A DNA stretch of 62,762 nucleotides from positions 1-62,762 of the forward strand of contig CANQGE010000008.1 of NCBI GenBank assembly GCA_947601495.1, in the 5' to 3' direction. Below, piece after piece: positions 46,672-53,959 of the stretch. This stretch comes from an uncultured Clostridia bacterium (GTDB lineage: Bacteria; Bacillota; Clostridia; TANB77; CAG-508). A program made the position numbers and the translations under genes. The notes below the pieces were generated by a model. The model had not been told where the DNA came from. It worked only from the letters and a program-made list of their open reading frames with translations, and did no database searches. Each line of letters begins with the position of its first letter. The stretch's first letter is position 1.

Positions 46672-48831
46672 GTGGATAAAATATTTAAAAAAATTGCTGA
46701 GGAGCTTAACATTAGAGATACTCAAGTTGAGGCAACAGTAAAACTAATTGATGAAGGAAATACAATTCCTTTTATAGCACGTTATAGAAAAGAAGTTACA
46801 GGAAATTTAAGCGATGAAGTTTTAAGAGATTTAGATGAAAGACTTACGTATTTAAGAAATTTGGAAAATAGAAAAGAAGAAATTATAAGACTTATTGATG
46901 AACAAGGAAAGCTAACAGATGAATTAACAATTAAAATTGCAAGCACTATGGTTTTATCTGAACTTGAAGATATATACAGACCATTTAGACCTAAAAAAAG
47001 AACAAGAGCTACAATAGCAAAAGAAAAAGGGCTAGAACCACTAGCAAATATTATTTATTTACAACTAGAAAAAAGAGATTTATATGAAGTAGCAAAAGAA
47101 TATATAAACGAAGAAAAAGGTGTAGAAAATGAAAATGATGCAATTCAAGGAGCCCTAGATATAATTGCAGAAAATATTGCAGATGACGCAGATTATAGAA
47201 AAAAGATAAAATCATTTTGCTTTAGAGAAGCAGTTATTACAAGCAAAGCTGTAGATGAAGAAAAGAAATCTCCTTATGAAATGTATTATGATTTTAAAGA
47301 AGGAATACTTAAAATTCCAAGTCATAGAATTTTAGCTATAAACAGGGGAGAAAAAGAAGAATTTTTAAAAGTAAAAATTGAAAAACCAGATGATAAAATT
47401 TTAGATTATTTGAAGAAACAAATAATAAGAGATTACAAAAGTCAGTTTAATGAACCACTTTCAAATGTAATTGAAGATTCATATAAAAGATTAATAGAGC
47501 CTTCTATTGAAAGAGAAATAAGATCAGATTTAACAGAACGTTCAGAAGAAAAAGCAATAAAAGTATTTGGAAAAAATGCAAAACAGCTTTTACTTCAACC
47601 ACCAATTAAGGAAATGACTGTTATGGGATTTGATCCAGCATATAGAACTGGTTGCAAAATTGCTGTTATAGATAAAACAGGAAAACTTTTAGATACAGCA
47701 ACAGTTTATCCAACAGAGCCACAAAATGATACGGAAGGTGCTAAAAATACATTAAAAGCACTTATTTTAAAACATAATGTAAATATGATTGCAATTGGAA
47801 ACGGAACAGCTTCACGTGAATCCGAAACTTTTGTATCTAATATGATAAAAGAAATTACAGGAGATATTTATTATGCAATAGTTAGTGAAGCTGGAGCATC
47901 TGTTTATTCTGCTTCTAAACTTGCAACAGAAGAATATCCAGATATAAATGTTTCTTTAAGAGGGGCAATTTCAATAGCAAGAAGACTTCAAGATCCGCTT
48001 TCAGAACTTGTTAAAATAGATCCAAAAGCAATAGGCGTAGGACAATATCAACATGATGTTGACCAAAAGAAATTATCTGAAAGCTTAACTGGTGTTGTAG
48101 AAGATGCAGTTAACTCTGTAGGAGTTGATGTAAACACTGCTACACCATCACTTCTTTCTTATGTTTCAGGAATAAACGGAACAATAGCTAAAAACATTGT
48201 TAAATATAGAGATGAAAATGGTGAAATAAAGCAAAGAAAAGACTTGCTTAAAGTTCCAAAATTAGGTCCTACTGCCTATAAACAATGTGCGGGATTTATT
48301 CGTATATTTAATGGAAAAAATCCTTTAGAAGTTACGGCAGTTCACCCAGAAAGTTATGAAGTTGCAGAAAAGTTATTAACAAAATTAGGATATTCTGTGG
48401 AAAACTTAACTCAAAAAGATAAAGTAGAAAGTTTAAAAAATGATTTAAACAAGATTGATATTCCTAAAATGGCAGAAGAATTAGAGGTTGGAAGTCTTAC
48501 ATTAAAAGATATTATAGAAGAACTTTCAAAACCAGGAAGAGATCCTAGAGAAGACTTACCAAAACCAATATTAAGAAGTGATGTCTTGAAATTTGACGAT
48601 TTACAAGAGGGAATGGAACTTACTGGAACAGTTAGAAACGTTATAGATTTTGGCGCATTTGTAGACATTGGAGTTAAACATGATGGACTAGTTCATATTT
48701 CAGAAATGGCAGATAAATATGTAAGAAATCCATCAGAAATAGTGTCTGTGGGTGACATAATAAAAGTAAAAGTAATCGGAATAGACAGAGAAAAGCAGAA
48801 GGTAAGTCTAAGCATGAAGCTTAATAAATAA
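46672..48831 (+). CDS. tex: Tex-family S1 RNA-binding protein
   Basis: Tex is a conserved nucleic-acid-binding protein related to eukaryotic Spt6, implicated in transcription and stress tolerance. The 719 residues carry the N-terminal Tex helical region (IPFIARYRKEVTGNLSDEVL), a YqgF/RNase H-like domain (VMGFDPAYRTGCKIAVIDKTG), helix-hairpin-helix segments (VGVDVNTATPSLLSYVSGIN), and a C-terminal S1 domain (LTGTVRNVIDFGAFVDIGVK). Start is GTG at 46672 behind GTGAGGTAAGAAA. No separate terminator was seen before the first GC-rich cassette. Confidence 0.94.
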   Translation: MDKIFKKIAEELNIRDTQVEATVKLIDEGNTIPFIARYRKEVTGNLSDEVLRDLDERLTYLRNLENRKEEIIRLIDEQGKLTDELTIKIASTMVLSELEDIYRPFRPKKRTRATIAKEKGLEPLANIIYLQLEKRDLYEVAKEYINEEKGVENENDAIQGALDIIAENIADDADYRKKIKSFCFREAVITSKAVDEEKKSPYEMYYDFKEGILKIPSHRILAINRGEKEEFLKVKIEKPDDKILDYLKKQIIRDYKSQFNEPLSNVIEDSYKRLIEPSIEREIRSDLTERSEEKAIKVFGKNAKQLLLQPPIKEMTVMGFDPAYRTGCKIAVIDKTGKLLDTATVYPTEPQNDTEGAKNTLKALILKHNVNMIAIGNGTASRESETFVSNMIKEITGDIYYAIVSEAGASVYSASKLATEEYPDINVSLRGAISIARRLQDPLSELVKIDPKAIGVGQYQHDVDQKKLSESLTGVVEDAVNSVGVDVNTATPSLLSYVSGINGTIAKNIVKYRDENGEIKQRKDLLKVPKLGPTAYKQCAGFIRIFNGKNPLEVTAVHPESYEVAEKLLTKLGYSVENLTQKDKVESLKNDLNKIDIPKMAEELEVGSLTLKDIIEELSKPGRDPREDLPKPILRSDVLKFDDLQEGMELTGTVRNVIDFGAFVDIGVKHDGLVHISEMADKYVRNPSEIVSVGDIIKVKVIGIDREKQKVSLSMKLNK

Positions 48832-48840
48832 TTTGAAAAA

Positions 48841-48891
48841 ATGTAAAATTTTACATAAATAGTTGACTTTAAGGACAAAAGCGAGTATAAT
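48841..48891 (+). promoter_or_regulatory. Palindrome and promoter of GC-rich cassette 1
   Basis: ATGTAAAATTTTACAT (48841-48856) is a perfect 16-bp palindrome six bases upstream of a -35 TTGACT (48863-48868). The -10 TATAAT (48886-48891) follows after 17 bp. The promoter block from ACATAAATAGTTGACTTTAA to the -10 is nearly the same in cassette 2, which lacks the palindrome. Confidence 0.85.
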
Positions 48892-48901
48892 ATATTTCGT
48901 T

Positions 48902-48918
48902 GGGTTGCATACGCACCC
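48902..48918 (+). promoter_or_regulatory. Leader hairpin of GC-rich cassette 1
   Basis: GGGT(T)GC-ATAC-GCACCC folds into a short hairpin with one bulge in the roughly 45-nt leader. The same GTTGGGTT..CGCACCC.GCTA block occurs before cassette 2. Confidence 0.6.
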
Positions 48919-48945
48919 GGCTAAAAATAAAAGGAGGATCCCCAT

Positions 48946-49371
48946 ATGTTCAACGAGCACTCCCAGAACGACCTGAACAAGGCCAGCGACAACAAGGTGA
49001 TCACCCGCAAGGAACTCAGCGAGAACTACACGGGTCACAAGCCCACGGAGCACCGCTGCAAGCGTGACCTCCCCGGGAACCCGGAAGACCGCGAGTTCAC
49101 CGACAGCCCCTTCCAGGAGGAAGACAACCAGGACGACGTGGACGAGTCTAACGACGAGTACACGAAGGACATGACCAGGGCCAAGCGCCGCAAGGCGAAC
49201 GCCAAGCGGAAGGCCCAGCTCCTCAAGAAGGCTTACGACGCCAGGCGTGGCGCGAAGAGCCGCTTCAAGCGGGACGAGGAAAACCACAACCACGGTTGCT
49301 CGTCGCTGATCGGGCGCACCAGGAGGCTCTGCCAGATGGTCGAGAGGCTCACCAACAAGCAGATCACCTAA
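48946..49371 (+). CDS. GC-rich cassette 1: charged hypothetical protein
   Basis: The 141-residue protein has acidic middle (EEDNQDDVDESNDEY) and strongly basic segment (RAKRRKANAKRKAQLLKKAYDAR is partly quoted here as RAKRRKANAKRK), a few Cys, and no membrane segment. No family is recognised. Almost every codon ends in C or G, opposite to all neighbours, so this frame, not the opposite-strand frame, is coding. It starts with ATG after AAGGAGGATCCCCAT. With its own promoter, leader hairpin and terminator it is a self-contained cassette. GC content and codons point to a foreign source; AT-rich promoter DNA looks local. Confidence 0.75.
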   Translation: MFNEHSQNDLNKASDNKVITRKELSENYTGHKPTEHRCKRDLPGNPEDREFTDSPFQEEDNQDDVDESNDEYTKDMTRAKRRKANAKRKAQLLKKAYDARRGAKSRFKRDEENHNHGCSSLIGRTRRLCQMVERLTNKQIT

Positions 49372-49380
49372 TGGGAGAAG

Positions 49381-49484
49381 GGATTAAGTGGAGAGGAAGA
49401 GGGGTGATATAAACTCCGAAACACCATTCACTGAACTCCGAACAAAGGCGGCTCCGCAGACTAGCGGGGCCGCCGACCTTTTTA
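49381..49484 (+). terminator. Conserved 3' element and terminator of GC-rich cassette 1
   Basis: After the stop codon a block GGATTAAGTG.AGAGGAAGAG, GATATAAACTCCGAAACACC, ATTCACTGAACTCCGAA leads to an 11-bp GC stem GGCGGCTCCGC/GCGGGGCCGCC (49447-49457, 49464-49474) followed by CTTTTTAT. The same arrangement, nearly base for base, ends cassette 2. Confidence 0.9.
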
Positions 49485-49526
49485 TATATTAATATTTTTT
49501 AGAGAAATTAAAAAATACATAAATAG

Positions 49527-49580
49527 TTGACTTTAAGGAAAAAATCGAGTATAATAATTTTGTTGGGTTACGCACCCAGC
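49527..49580 (+). promoter_or_regulatory. Promoter and leader hairpin of GC-rich cassette 2
   Basis: TTGACT (49527-49532) and TATAAT (49550-49555) are 17 bp apart with the same flanks as cassette 1. The leader hairpin pairs GTTGGGT (49562-49568) with ACCCAGC (49574-49580), a stem of seven pairs including one G-T. Confidence 0.85.
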
Positions 49581-49607
49581 TAAAAAAGCAACAAGGAGGA
49601 TCCGAAA

Positions 49608-49838
49608 ATGACCAACAACGACCAGGGAGCCGAGAAGAGGGTTGCCATCCTCATCGAGGAAGCGACCACGACCAGGCTCATGTTCCGGGTTACCGTCAAC
49701 GACAAGACCGCGATGACGGTTGAGGTCCGCATGGCCAACGATCCCGATGAACGCGAACGCGAGCGCGTACGTGATATCATCAACAACCTCTCCAAGGAGG
49801 AGAGCGACTCCATGGACGGATACTCTTCCTATCTTTGA
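49608..49838 (+). CDS. GC-rich cassette 2: hypothetical protein
   Basis: The 76-residue protein has a beta-rich start (KRVAILIEEATTTRLMFRVT) followed by an acidic/basic helix (DPDERERERVRDIINNLSKE). It has no visible similarity to the cassette 1 protein, in spite of matching promoter, leader and 3' element. Codons are C/G-ending. The start follows ACAAGGAGGATCCGAAA, the same ribosome-site sequence as cassette 1. The frame closes with TGA directly followed by TAG, and C/G-ending codons resume in the same frame soon after. Confidence 0.7.
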   Translation: MTNNDQGAEKRVAILIEEATTTRLMFRVTVNDKTAMTVEVRMANDPDERERERVRDIINNLSKEESDSMDGYSSYL

Positions 49839-49859
49839 TAGGAGGGCAGTCCGGACAAC

Positions 49860-49949
49860 GTGGACAAGGAAAATCACATCCGCGTCCACAAGTCTCTGGC
49901 CAGGCACGCCAAGATACTCTGCAAGAAGTCTGAAAAGACCGAAAGCTGA
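49860..49949 (+). CDS. GC-rich cassette 2: possible second small ORF
   Basis: After the TGA-TAG pair, the same frame continues open for 29 residues from a GTG (DKENHIRVHKSLARHAKILC then KKSEKTES). GGAGGG lies 13 bases before the GTG, longer than ideal. Codon style matches the rest of the cassette. It is either a coupled small gene or the C-terminal part of a longer protein interrupted by stop codons. Confidence 0.4.
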   Translation: MDKENHIRVHKSLARHAKILCKKSEKTES

Positions 49950-49962
49950 GAATTTGGCAAAC

Positions 49963-50064
49963 GGATTAAGTGAAAAGGAAGAGGGGCGATATAAACTCCA
50001 AAACACCATTCACTGAACTCCAAAAAGGCGGCTCCGCACACTAGCGGGGCCGCCGTTCTTTTTA
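49963..50064 (+). terminator. Conserved 3' element and terminator of GC-rich cassette 2
   Basis: The block GGATTAAGTGAAAAGGAAGA, GGGGCGATATAAACTCC, AAACACCATTCACTGAACTC parallels cassette 1. The GC stem GGCGGCTCCGC/GCGGGGCCGCC (50027-50037, 50044-50054) is followed by TTCTTTTTAT. It overlaps the end of the convergent walJ gene by a few bases. Confidence 0.9.
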
Positions 50065-50850
50065 TATACTAATTATTTTACTAGGTTCATTTCTTTTTGC
50101 AACATCTAATTTAATAGTATTTATATCAGAATTATTATTCATCAGTTCTTCTGCAACTGTTTTATATGCAAGTTCAGGAAAATTATTTTCTTTACTTAAA
50201 TGCCCTAACATAACTTGTTTTAAATCTTTTTTCATTAAATAAGAAATCGTTTTTCCAGCATCTTCGTTAGATAAATGACCATATGGACCTTTAATTCTTT
50301 GTTTTAAAGCAAATGGATATCTAGAAACATTTAACATTTCAGGTTCATAATTTGACTCTAATAGAATGAAAGAACTTTGCTCTAATTCTTGCAAAGTAGA
50401 AGTATCCATATGTCCAATATCTGTTGCAATACTTATCTTTTTCTTACCATTATGTATATTAAAACCACAAGGGTTTGCTGCATCATGAGGAATTGAAAAA
50501 GGATGTATTTCTAAATCATTTATTAGAAAATCTTCATTAACATTAAAGTAATTTATGTTTGATGGAGATATTTTTTGTTTAGTGCCTTCCATTGCATTCC
50601 ATGTTTCTAAATTGGCATAAACAGGAATATTAAATTTTTGAGATACCATTCCTAAACTTTGTATGTGATCTGAGTGTTCGTGTGTAATTAAAATAGCATC
50701 AATTTCTTCGATTGATGAAGATATTGATGCCAAACCTTCACAAATTTTTTTACAACTTGTTCCACAGTCGACTAAAATTTTAGTATTCTTTGAGCTTACA
50801 AATAAACAATTACCAGAACTACCACTATACAAGCTACAAAATTTTAACAT
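50062..50850 (-). CDS. walJ: MBL-fold metallohydrolase, WalJ/YycJ type
   Basis: This 262-residue metallo-beta-lactamase-fold protein resembles WalJ (YycJ), a 5'-3' exonuclease-like protein linked to cell-wall and replication coordination in Firmicutes. The metal-binding motif is ITHEHSDHIQSLG (about 54-66), with further ligands in ATDIGHMDTS and the final HLSKENNFPELA. The N-terminus FCSLYSGSSGNCLFVSS is typical. Here it is downstream of murA, not in the usual walRK locus. Confidence 0.85.
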   Translation of the reverse strand: MLKFCSLYSGSSGNCLFVSSKNTKILVDCGTSCKKICEGLASISSSIEEIDAILITHEHSDHIQSLGMVSQKFNIPVYANLETWNAMEGTKQKISPSNINYFNVNEDFLINDLEIHPFSIPHDAANPCGFNIHNGKKKISIATDIGHMDTSTLQELEQSSFILLESNYEPEMLNVSRYPFALKQRIKGPYGHLSNEDAGKTISYLMKKDLKQVMLGHLSKENNFPELAYKTVAEELMNNNSDINTIKLDVAKRNEPSKIISI

Positions 50851-50868
50851 ATTTTATTCTTAGCCCCT

Positions 50869-52131
50869 TTATTCTTCATTAACTCTTTCTATTTTTGCAC
50901 CTAAATTTCTAAACTTTTGCTCGATATTTTCATATCCTCTATCTATATAATTCAAGTTATATATTTCTGTTTTTCCTTTAGCTACAATACCAGCAATTAT
51001 AAGTGCGGCACCAGCTCTTAAATCTGTAGCATAAACAGGTGCAGCAACTAGTTCATTAACTCCTTCGAAAAAGGCTGTTTTTCCTTGAGCTGTGATTTTA
51101 GCTCCCATTTTGTTAAGTTCACCTGTATATTGAAATCTAGATTCCCAAATACTTTCATTTATAATGCTTGTTCCTTCTGAAATAGAAAGAAGCACGCCCA
51201 TTTGAGGTTGTAAATCGGTAGGGAAACCAGGATATGGCAAAGTTTTAATGTTTGCTTTATGTGTTCTTCTTGAATACCAAACTCTTAAATGATCGCCATT
51301 AGCGTCAACATTTCCACCCATTTCTACAACTTTTGCTATTATTGATTCTAAGTGTTTTGTTATACAATTTTTTATTATAATATCACCTTTTGAAGCAATT
51401 GCAGCAAGCATAAAAGTACCAGCTTCTATTTGATCTGGAACTACGGAATATGTAGCATTTCCTTTTAATTCTTTTACGCCATTTATTTTTATAACATCAG
51501 TTCCAGCACCTCTAATATCTGCGCCCATTGTGTTTAAAAAGTTAGCAACATCAACAATATGTGGTTCTTTTGCAGCATTATCAATAACTGTAATGCCTTC
51601 TGCTAAAACAGAAGCAAGCATAGCATTAATAGTTGCCCCAACAGAAACAACGTCCATATATATAGAAGTTCCTTTTAATTTTTTTGCTTTTGCAGTAATG
51701 TTTCCGTTTGAAACATCAACAGTAGCACCAAGAGCTTCGAAAGTTTTAATGTGTTGATCTATAGGTCTTGCACCTAAATTACATCCACCAGGAATTCCTA
51801 CTTGAGCACTTTTAGTTCTTCCAAGTAGGGCTCCCAATAAATAATAAGAAGCTCTAAATTTTCTTGTTGTTTCTAAAGGTATTTTATTAGAACTTATGTT
51901 GCGTGTATCAATTGTTATTTCGTGCTCGTTATTCCAAGTTATTTGAGCACCTATTTCTTTTAATATATCACAATATAATCTTACATCACTTATATTAGGT
52001 AGATTCTCTATTGTACAAATTCCATTTATTAATAAAGTAGCTGGTATTATTGCAACAGCAGCGTTTTTGGCACCGCTAATTACTACTTCACCCTTTAGAG
52101 GTGTTTTTCCAGTAATAACTAATTTTTCCAA
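50869..52131 (-). CDS. murA: UDP-N-acetylglucosamine 1-carboxyvinyltransferase MurA
   Basis: MurA transfers enolpyruvate from PEP to UDP-GlcNAc, the first committed step of peptidoglycan synthesis. About 420 residues carry ISGAKNAAVAIIPATLL and the active-site loop PGGCNLGARPIDQHIK with the catalytic Cys (fosfomycin target). PYPGFPTDLQPQMGVLL and NYIDRGYENIEQKFRNLGA complete the family pattern. The TTG at 52131 is preferred: the protein then starts (M)EKLVITGKTPLKGEV and GGGGGT lies eight bases upstream. A TTG five codons earlier overlaps that ribosome site. Confidence 0.95.
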   Translation of the reverse strand: MEKLVITGKTPLKGEVVISGAKNAAVAIIPATLLINGICTIENLPNISDVRLYCDILKEIGAQITWNNEHEITIDTRNISSNKIPLETTRKFRASYYLLGALLGRTKSAQVGIPGGCNLGARPIDQHIKTFEALGATVDVSNGNITAKAKKLKGTSIYMDVVSVGATINAMLASVLAEGITVIDNAAKEPHIVDVANFLNTMGADIRGAGTDVIKINGVKELKGNATYSVVPDQIEAGTFMLAAIASKGDIIIKNCITKHLESIIAKVVEMGGNVDANGDHLRVWYSRRTHKANIKTLPYPGFPTDLQPQMGVLLSISEGTSIINESIWESRFQYTGELNKMGAKITAQGKTAFFEGVNELVAAPVYATDLRAGAALIIAGIVAKGKTEIYNLNYIDRGYENIEQKFRNLGAKIERVNEE

Positions 52132-52262
52132 AATATATACCCCCAATATTTTGCTAAAAAAATGAGCAAAAAAATACTCATTAGGAAATATATCATAAAA
52201 ATAAAAGTTTTACAACATTTTTTAAAATATATTTTAATCTATATTAAAAAATAAAAAATTTA

Positions 52263-52428
52263 ATTCCTTATAGTATTTATATTTAAATAAAAAGTAGAGA
52301 TGCGTAAGCGACCAACCGAAGCGTGAGCGAAGGGCGATTGGAGCAATCTTCCTTTTTCTTTTATTTTAAAAAAGAAGATTGCGACACCAAATCTCTATTT
52401 TTATTTAAATATAAATACTATAAGGAAT
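52263..52428 (+). repeat. Dispersed palindromic element, copy E
   Basis: Arms 52263-52300 and 52392-52428 are exact inverted copies over 37 bp except for one extra base in the left arm; they are the best-preserved arms. The arm sequence is unique to this locus. The 91-bp core reads TGCGTAAGCGACCAACCGAA, GCGTGAGCGAAGGGCGATTG, GAGCAATCTTCC, AT spacer, GAAGATTGCGACACCAAA. Flanking genes murA and spoIIR are on the minus strand. The rest of this 335-bp gap holds only AT-rich sequence. Confidence 0.95.
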
Positions 52429-52466
52429 AGAATAAGTTTATTTAAAAATAAATAAAATAAATTAAA

Positions 52467-53078
52467 CTATTTTGAAAACATTTCTACTAGTTTAAATTTT
52501 AATTTTATTGTTTCAGAATCTTCTGTTATAATAGAAAATTCTTCGGAATTTAAATTTTCTTTAAGAGATTCTTCTGATGAATCATCAACTACTCCTGATG
52601 AAATATCTACAAAACAAAGTGGTGGGAAAAGAGAGCACCACCAATTATTTCCTTTGGCTTCGCCTATTTCAATTTTTAAAGCATCATAATATCCAGCTGG
52701 AAGCGAAATGTTACCATATTCTTTTGTTGGAAAATAAAAGTTTCCTATTTCTAAATTTACAGGGTAGTTATATCCTGCTAAATGTATTGTGTTAAAAGCA
52801 ATTTCTTCAAATTTTGCTAAATTATTTTTTGTAAGTTCAATAGCTTCTTGTTTTGTTAAGCCATCATAAGAAAGAGTATTCATATAGTTTAAAATTTCAT
52901 CTCTAACTTTTAATTTTAGAGCTTGATCTTCTGTAGAATTACTATTTGCTAAAATATGAAGTCTAAAGAAATTATTAGAAATATCTGTAAAAACGGTTTC
53001 TGCATAAGATGAAATTGTTGTGAATATAAAAGCTAAAAATAAGAAAGTTAATAAAAGAGTAAATTTTATTTTTTTCAT
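52467..53078 (-). CDS. spoIIR: Stage II sporulation protein R
   Basis: SpoIIR is secreted from the forespore and triggers SpoIIGA to process pro-sigma-E in the mother cell. The 203 residues start with a signal peptide or membrane anchor (KIKFTLLLTFLFLAFIFTTI). The conserved FFRLHILANSNSTEDQALKL and KVRDEIL motifs and GYNYPVNLEIGNFYFPTKEYGN follow, and WWCSLFPPLCFVDI marks the family's Trp-Trp-Cys segment. Its presence argues for sporulation or a recent sporulating ancestry. Confidence 0.92.
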   Translation of the reverse strand: MKKIKFTLLLTFLFLAFIFTTISSYAETVFTDISNNFFRLHILANSNSTEDQALKLKVRDEILNYMNTLSYDGLTKQEAIELTKNNLAKFEEIAFNTIHLAGYNYPVNLEIGNFYFPTKEYGNISLPAGYYDALKIEIGEAKGNNWWCSLFPPLCFVDISSGVVDDSSEESLKENLNSEEFSIITEDSETIKLKFKLVEMFSK

Positions 53079-53273
53079 ATTATTTTAAATACCAATCCTT
53101 TCTCATATTGTGGTATTTTAAGCAAAATTCCACAATTATTATATATTTCTAAGTATTTGCAAAAAAAGAAAAAATATTCAAAATTTTTGTCAAGTGAAAA
53201 AATATATTCAAGAGAACCTTTGAAGGCTTGTTAATAGGTTAATTTTATGTCGAAAAATAGAGTACGATTTAAA

Positions 53274-53302
53274 TTGACCATGCAATTTTGTAATGTTAAA
53301 AT
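53274..53302 (+). promoter_or_regulatory. Promoter of the hypothetical gene at 53.3 kb
   Basis: TTGACC (53274-53279) and TAAAAT (53297-53302) are 17 bp apart, with the start codon 37 bases downstream after TATGGAGGTT. Confidence 0.6.
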
Positions 53303-53338
53303 TAAAATAATTTAAAAATATATGGAGGTTAATTTTAT

Positions 53339-53809
53339 ATGAATACTCAAAAAATTTGTAGTTTCTATATAAGTGAATTTCACTTATTAACAATTTTATT
53401 GCCATATATAAATGAAAAAATAATAGAGAAAAGAAAAATCGCAGTAATTTTACAAAAAGATATCTCTGAAAATGTTGAAAATTATTTGAAAAATGTAAGG
53501 AATATAAATTTAGATAATGAAAAAATTATAAATATTGGCTGGAAAGAAAGTAAAAGGAGAAACATTGATGATTTAAAAGGAAAAGATGTTGTAGTAGTAG
53601 GAGATAAAGAATACATTGAAAATATCAATAATGAACTAGAAAATTTTGAAGTGAAAGAAATATTAAATTGTTATAAAGTAAATGAAATTGAAAGAATAGA
53701 TATGATTCTATCTGGTCACAGTAAAGTACTAAATACAGAGGGAACTAGAGACGTTACTAAATTTTCACAGAATGCACAAAAAAGAAAAACAATAAAAACA
53801 CAAATATGA
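53339..53809 (+). CDS. Hypothetical protein
   Basis: This 156-residue cytosolic protein is not recognised. Its pattern of short hydrophobic beta segments (KIAVILQK, DVVVVGDKEYI) alternating with helices suggests an alpha/beta fold. The N-terminus (KICSFYISEFHLLTILLPYI) is family-like but unplaced. TATGGAGGTTAATTTTAT gives a good ribosome site. It is an independent unit between divergent spoIIR and the pyrophosphorylase-mutase fusion. Confidence 0.65.
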   Translation: MNTQKICSFYISEFHLLTILLPYINEKIIEKRKIAVILQKDISENVENYLKNVRNINLDNEKIINIGWKESKRRNIDDLKGKDVVVVGDKEYIENINNELENFEVKEILNCYKVNEIERIDMILSGHSKVLNTEGTRDVTKFSQNAQKRKTIKTQI

Positions 53810-53877
53810 AATAATATGACTGTATAAATTTTTTGTCAAGAGATAGGTATTCGAAAAAATATTTAATATTACTGATG

Positions 53878-53906
53878 TTGACGAAATTAAAAAAATGATA
53901 TAATAT
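53878..53906 (+). promoter_or_regulatory. Promoter of the pyrophosphorylase-mutase fusion
   Basis: TTGACG (53878-53883) and TAATAT (53901-53906) are 17 bp apart (a TATAAT in another register gives 15 bp). Confidence 0.55.
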
Positions 53907-53959
53907 ATACCAAATTGAATTTAGGATATGTTTCTAATTTGAAAGGAGTAAAAAACATA

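Noticed and set aside
48808-49293. Long minus-strand frame of 161 codons across GC-rich cassette 1
   Set aside because: It is the shadow of the plus-strand frame in GC-rich DNA. The plus frame has C/G third positions, a matching ribosome site, promoter and terminator; the minus frame has none.
49533-50016. Alternative frames over cassette 2 (minus 158 codons, plus 98 codons)
   Set aside because: They lack ribosome sites and do not show the third-position GC pattern; both cross the conserved 3' element and terminator.
48841-50065. Cassettes 1 and 2 as cloning vector or spike-in DNA because of GGATCC and GC-rich codons
   Set aside because: GGATCC arises naturally from the AGGAGG-ATCC ribosome site. 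The two units differ at many bases, have AT-rich promoters of local style, and encode no known marker. Contamination cannot be fully excluded without reads.
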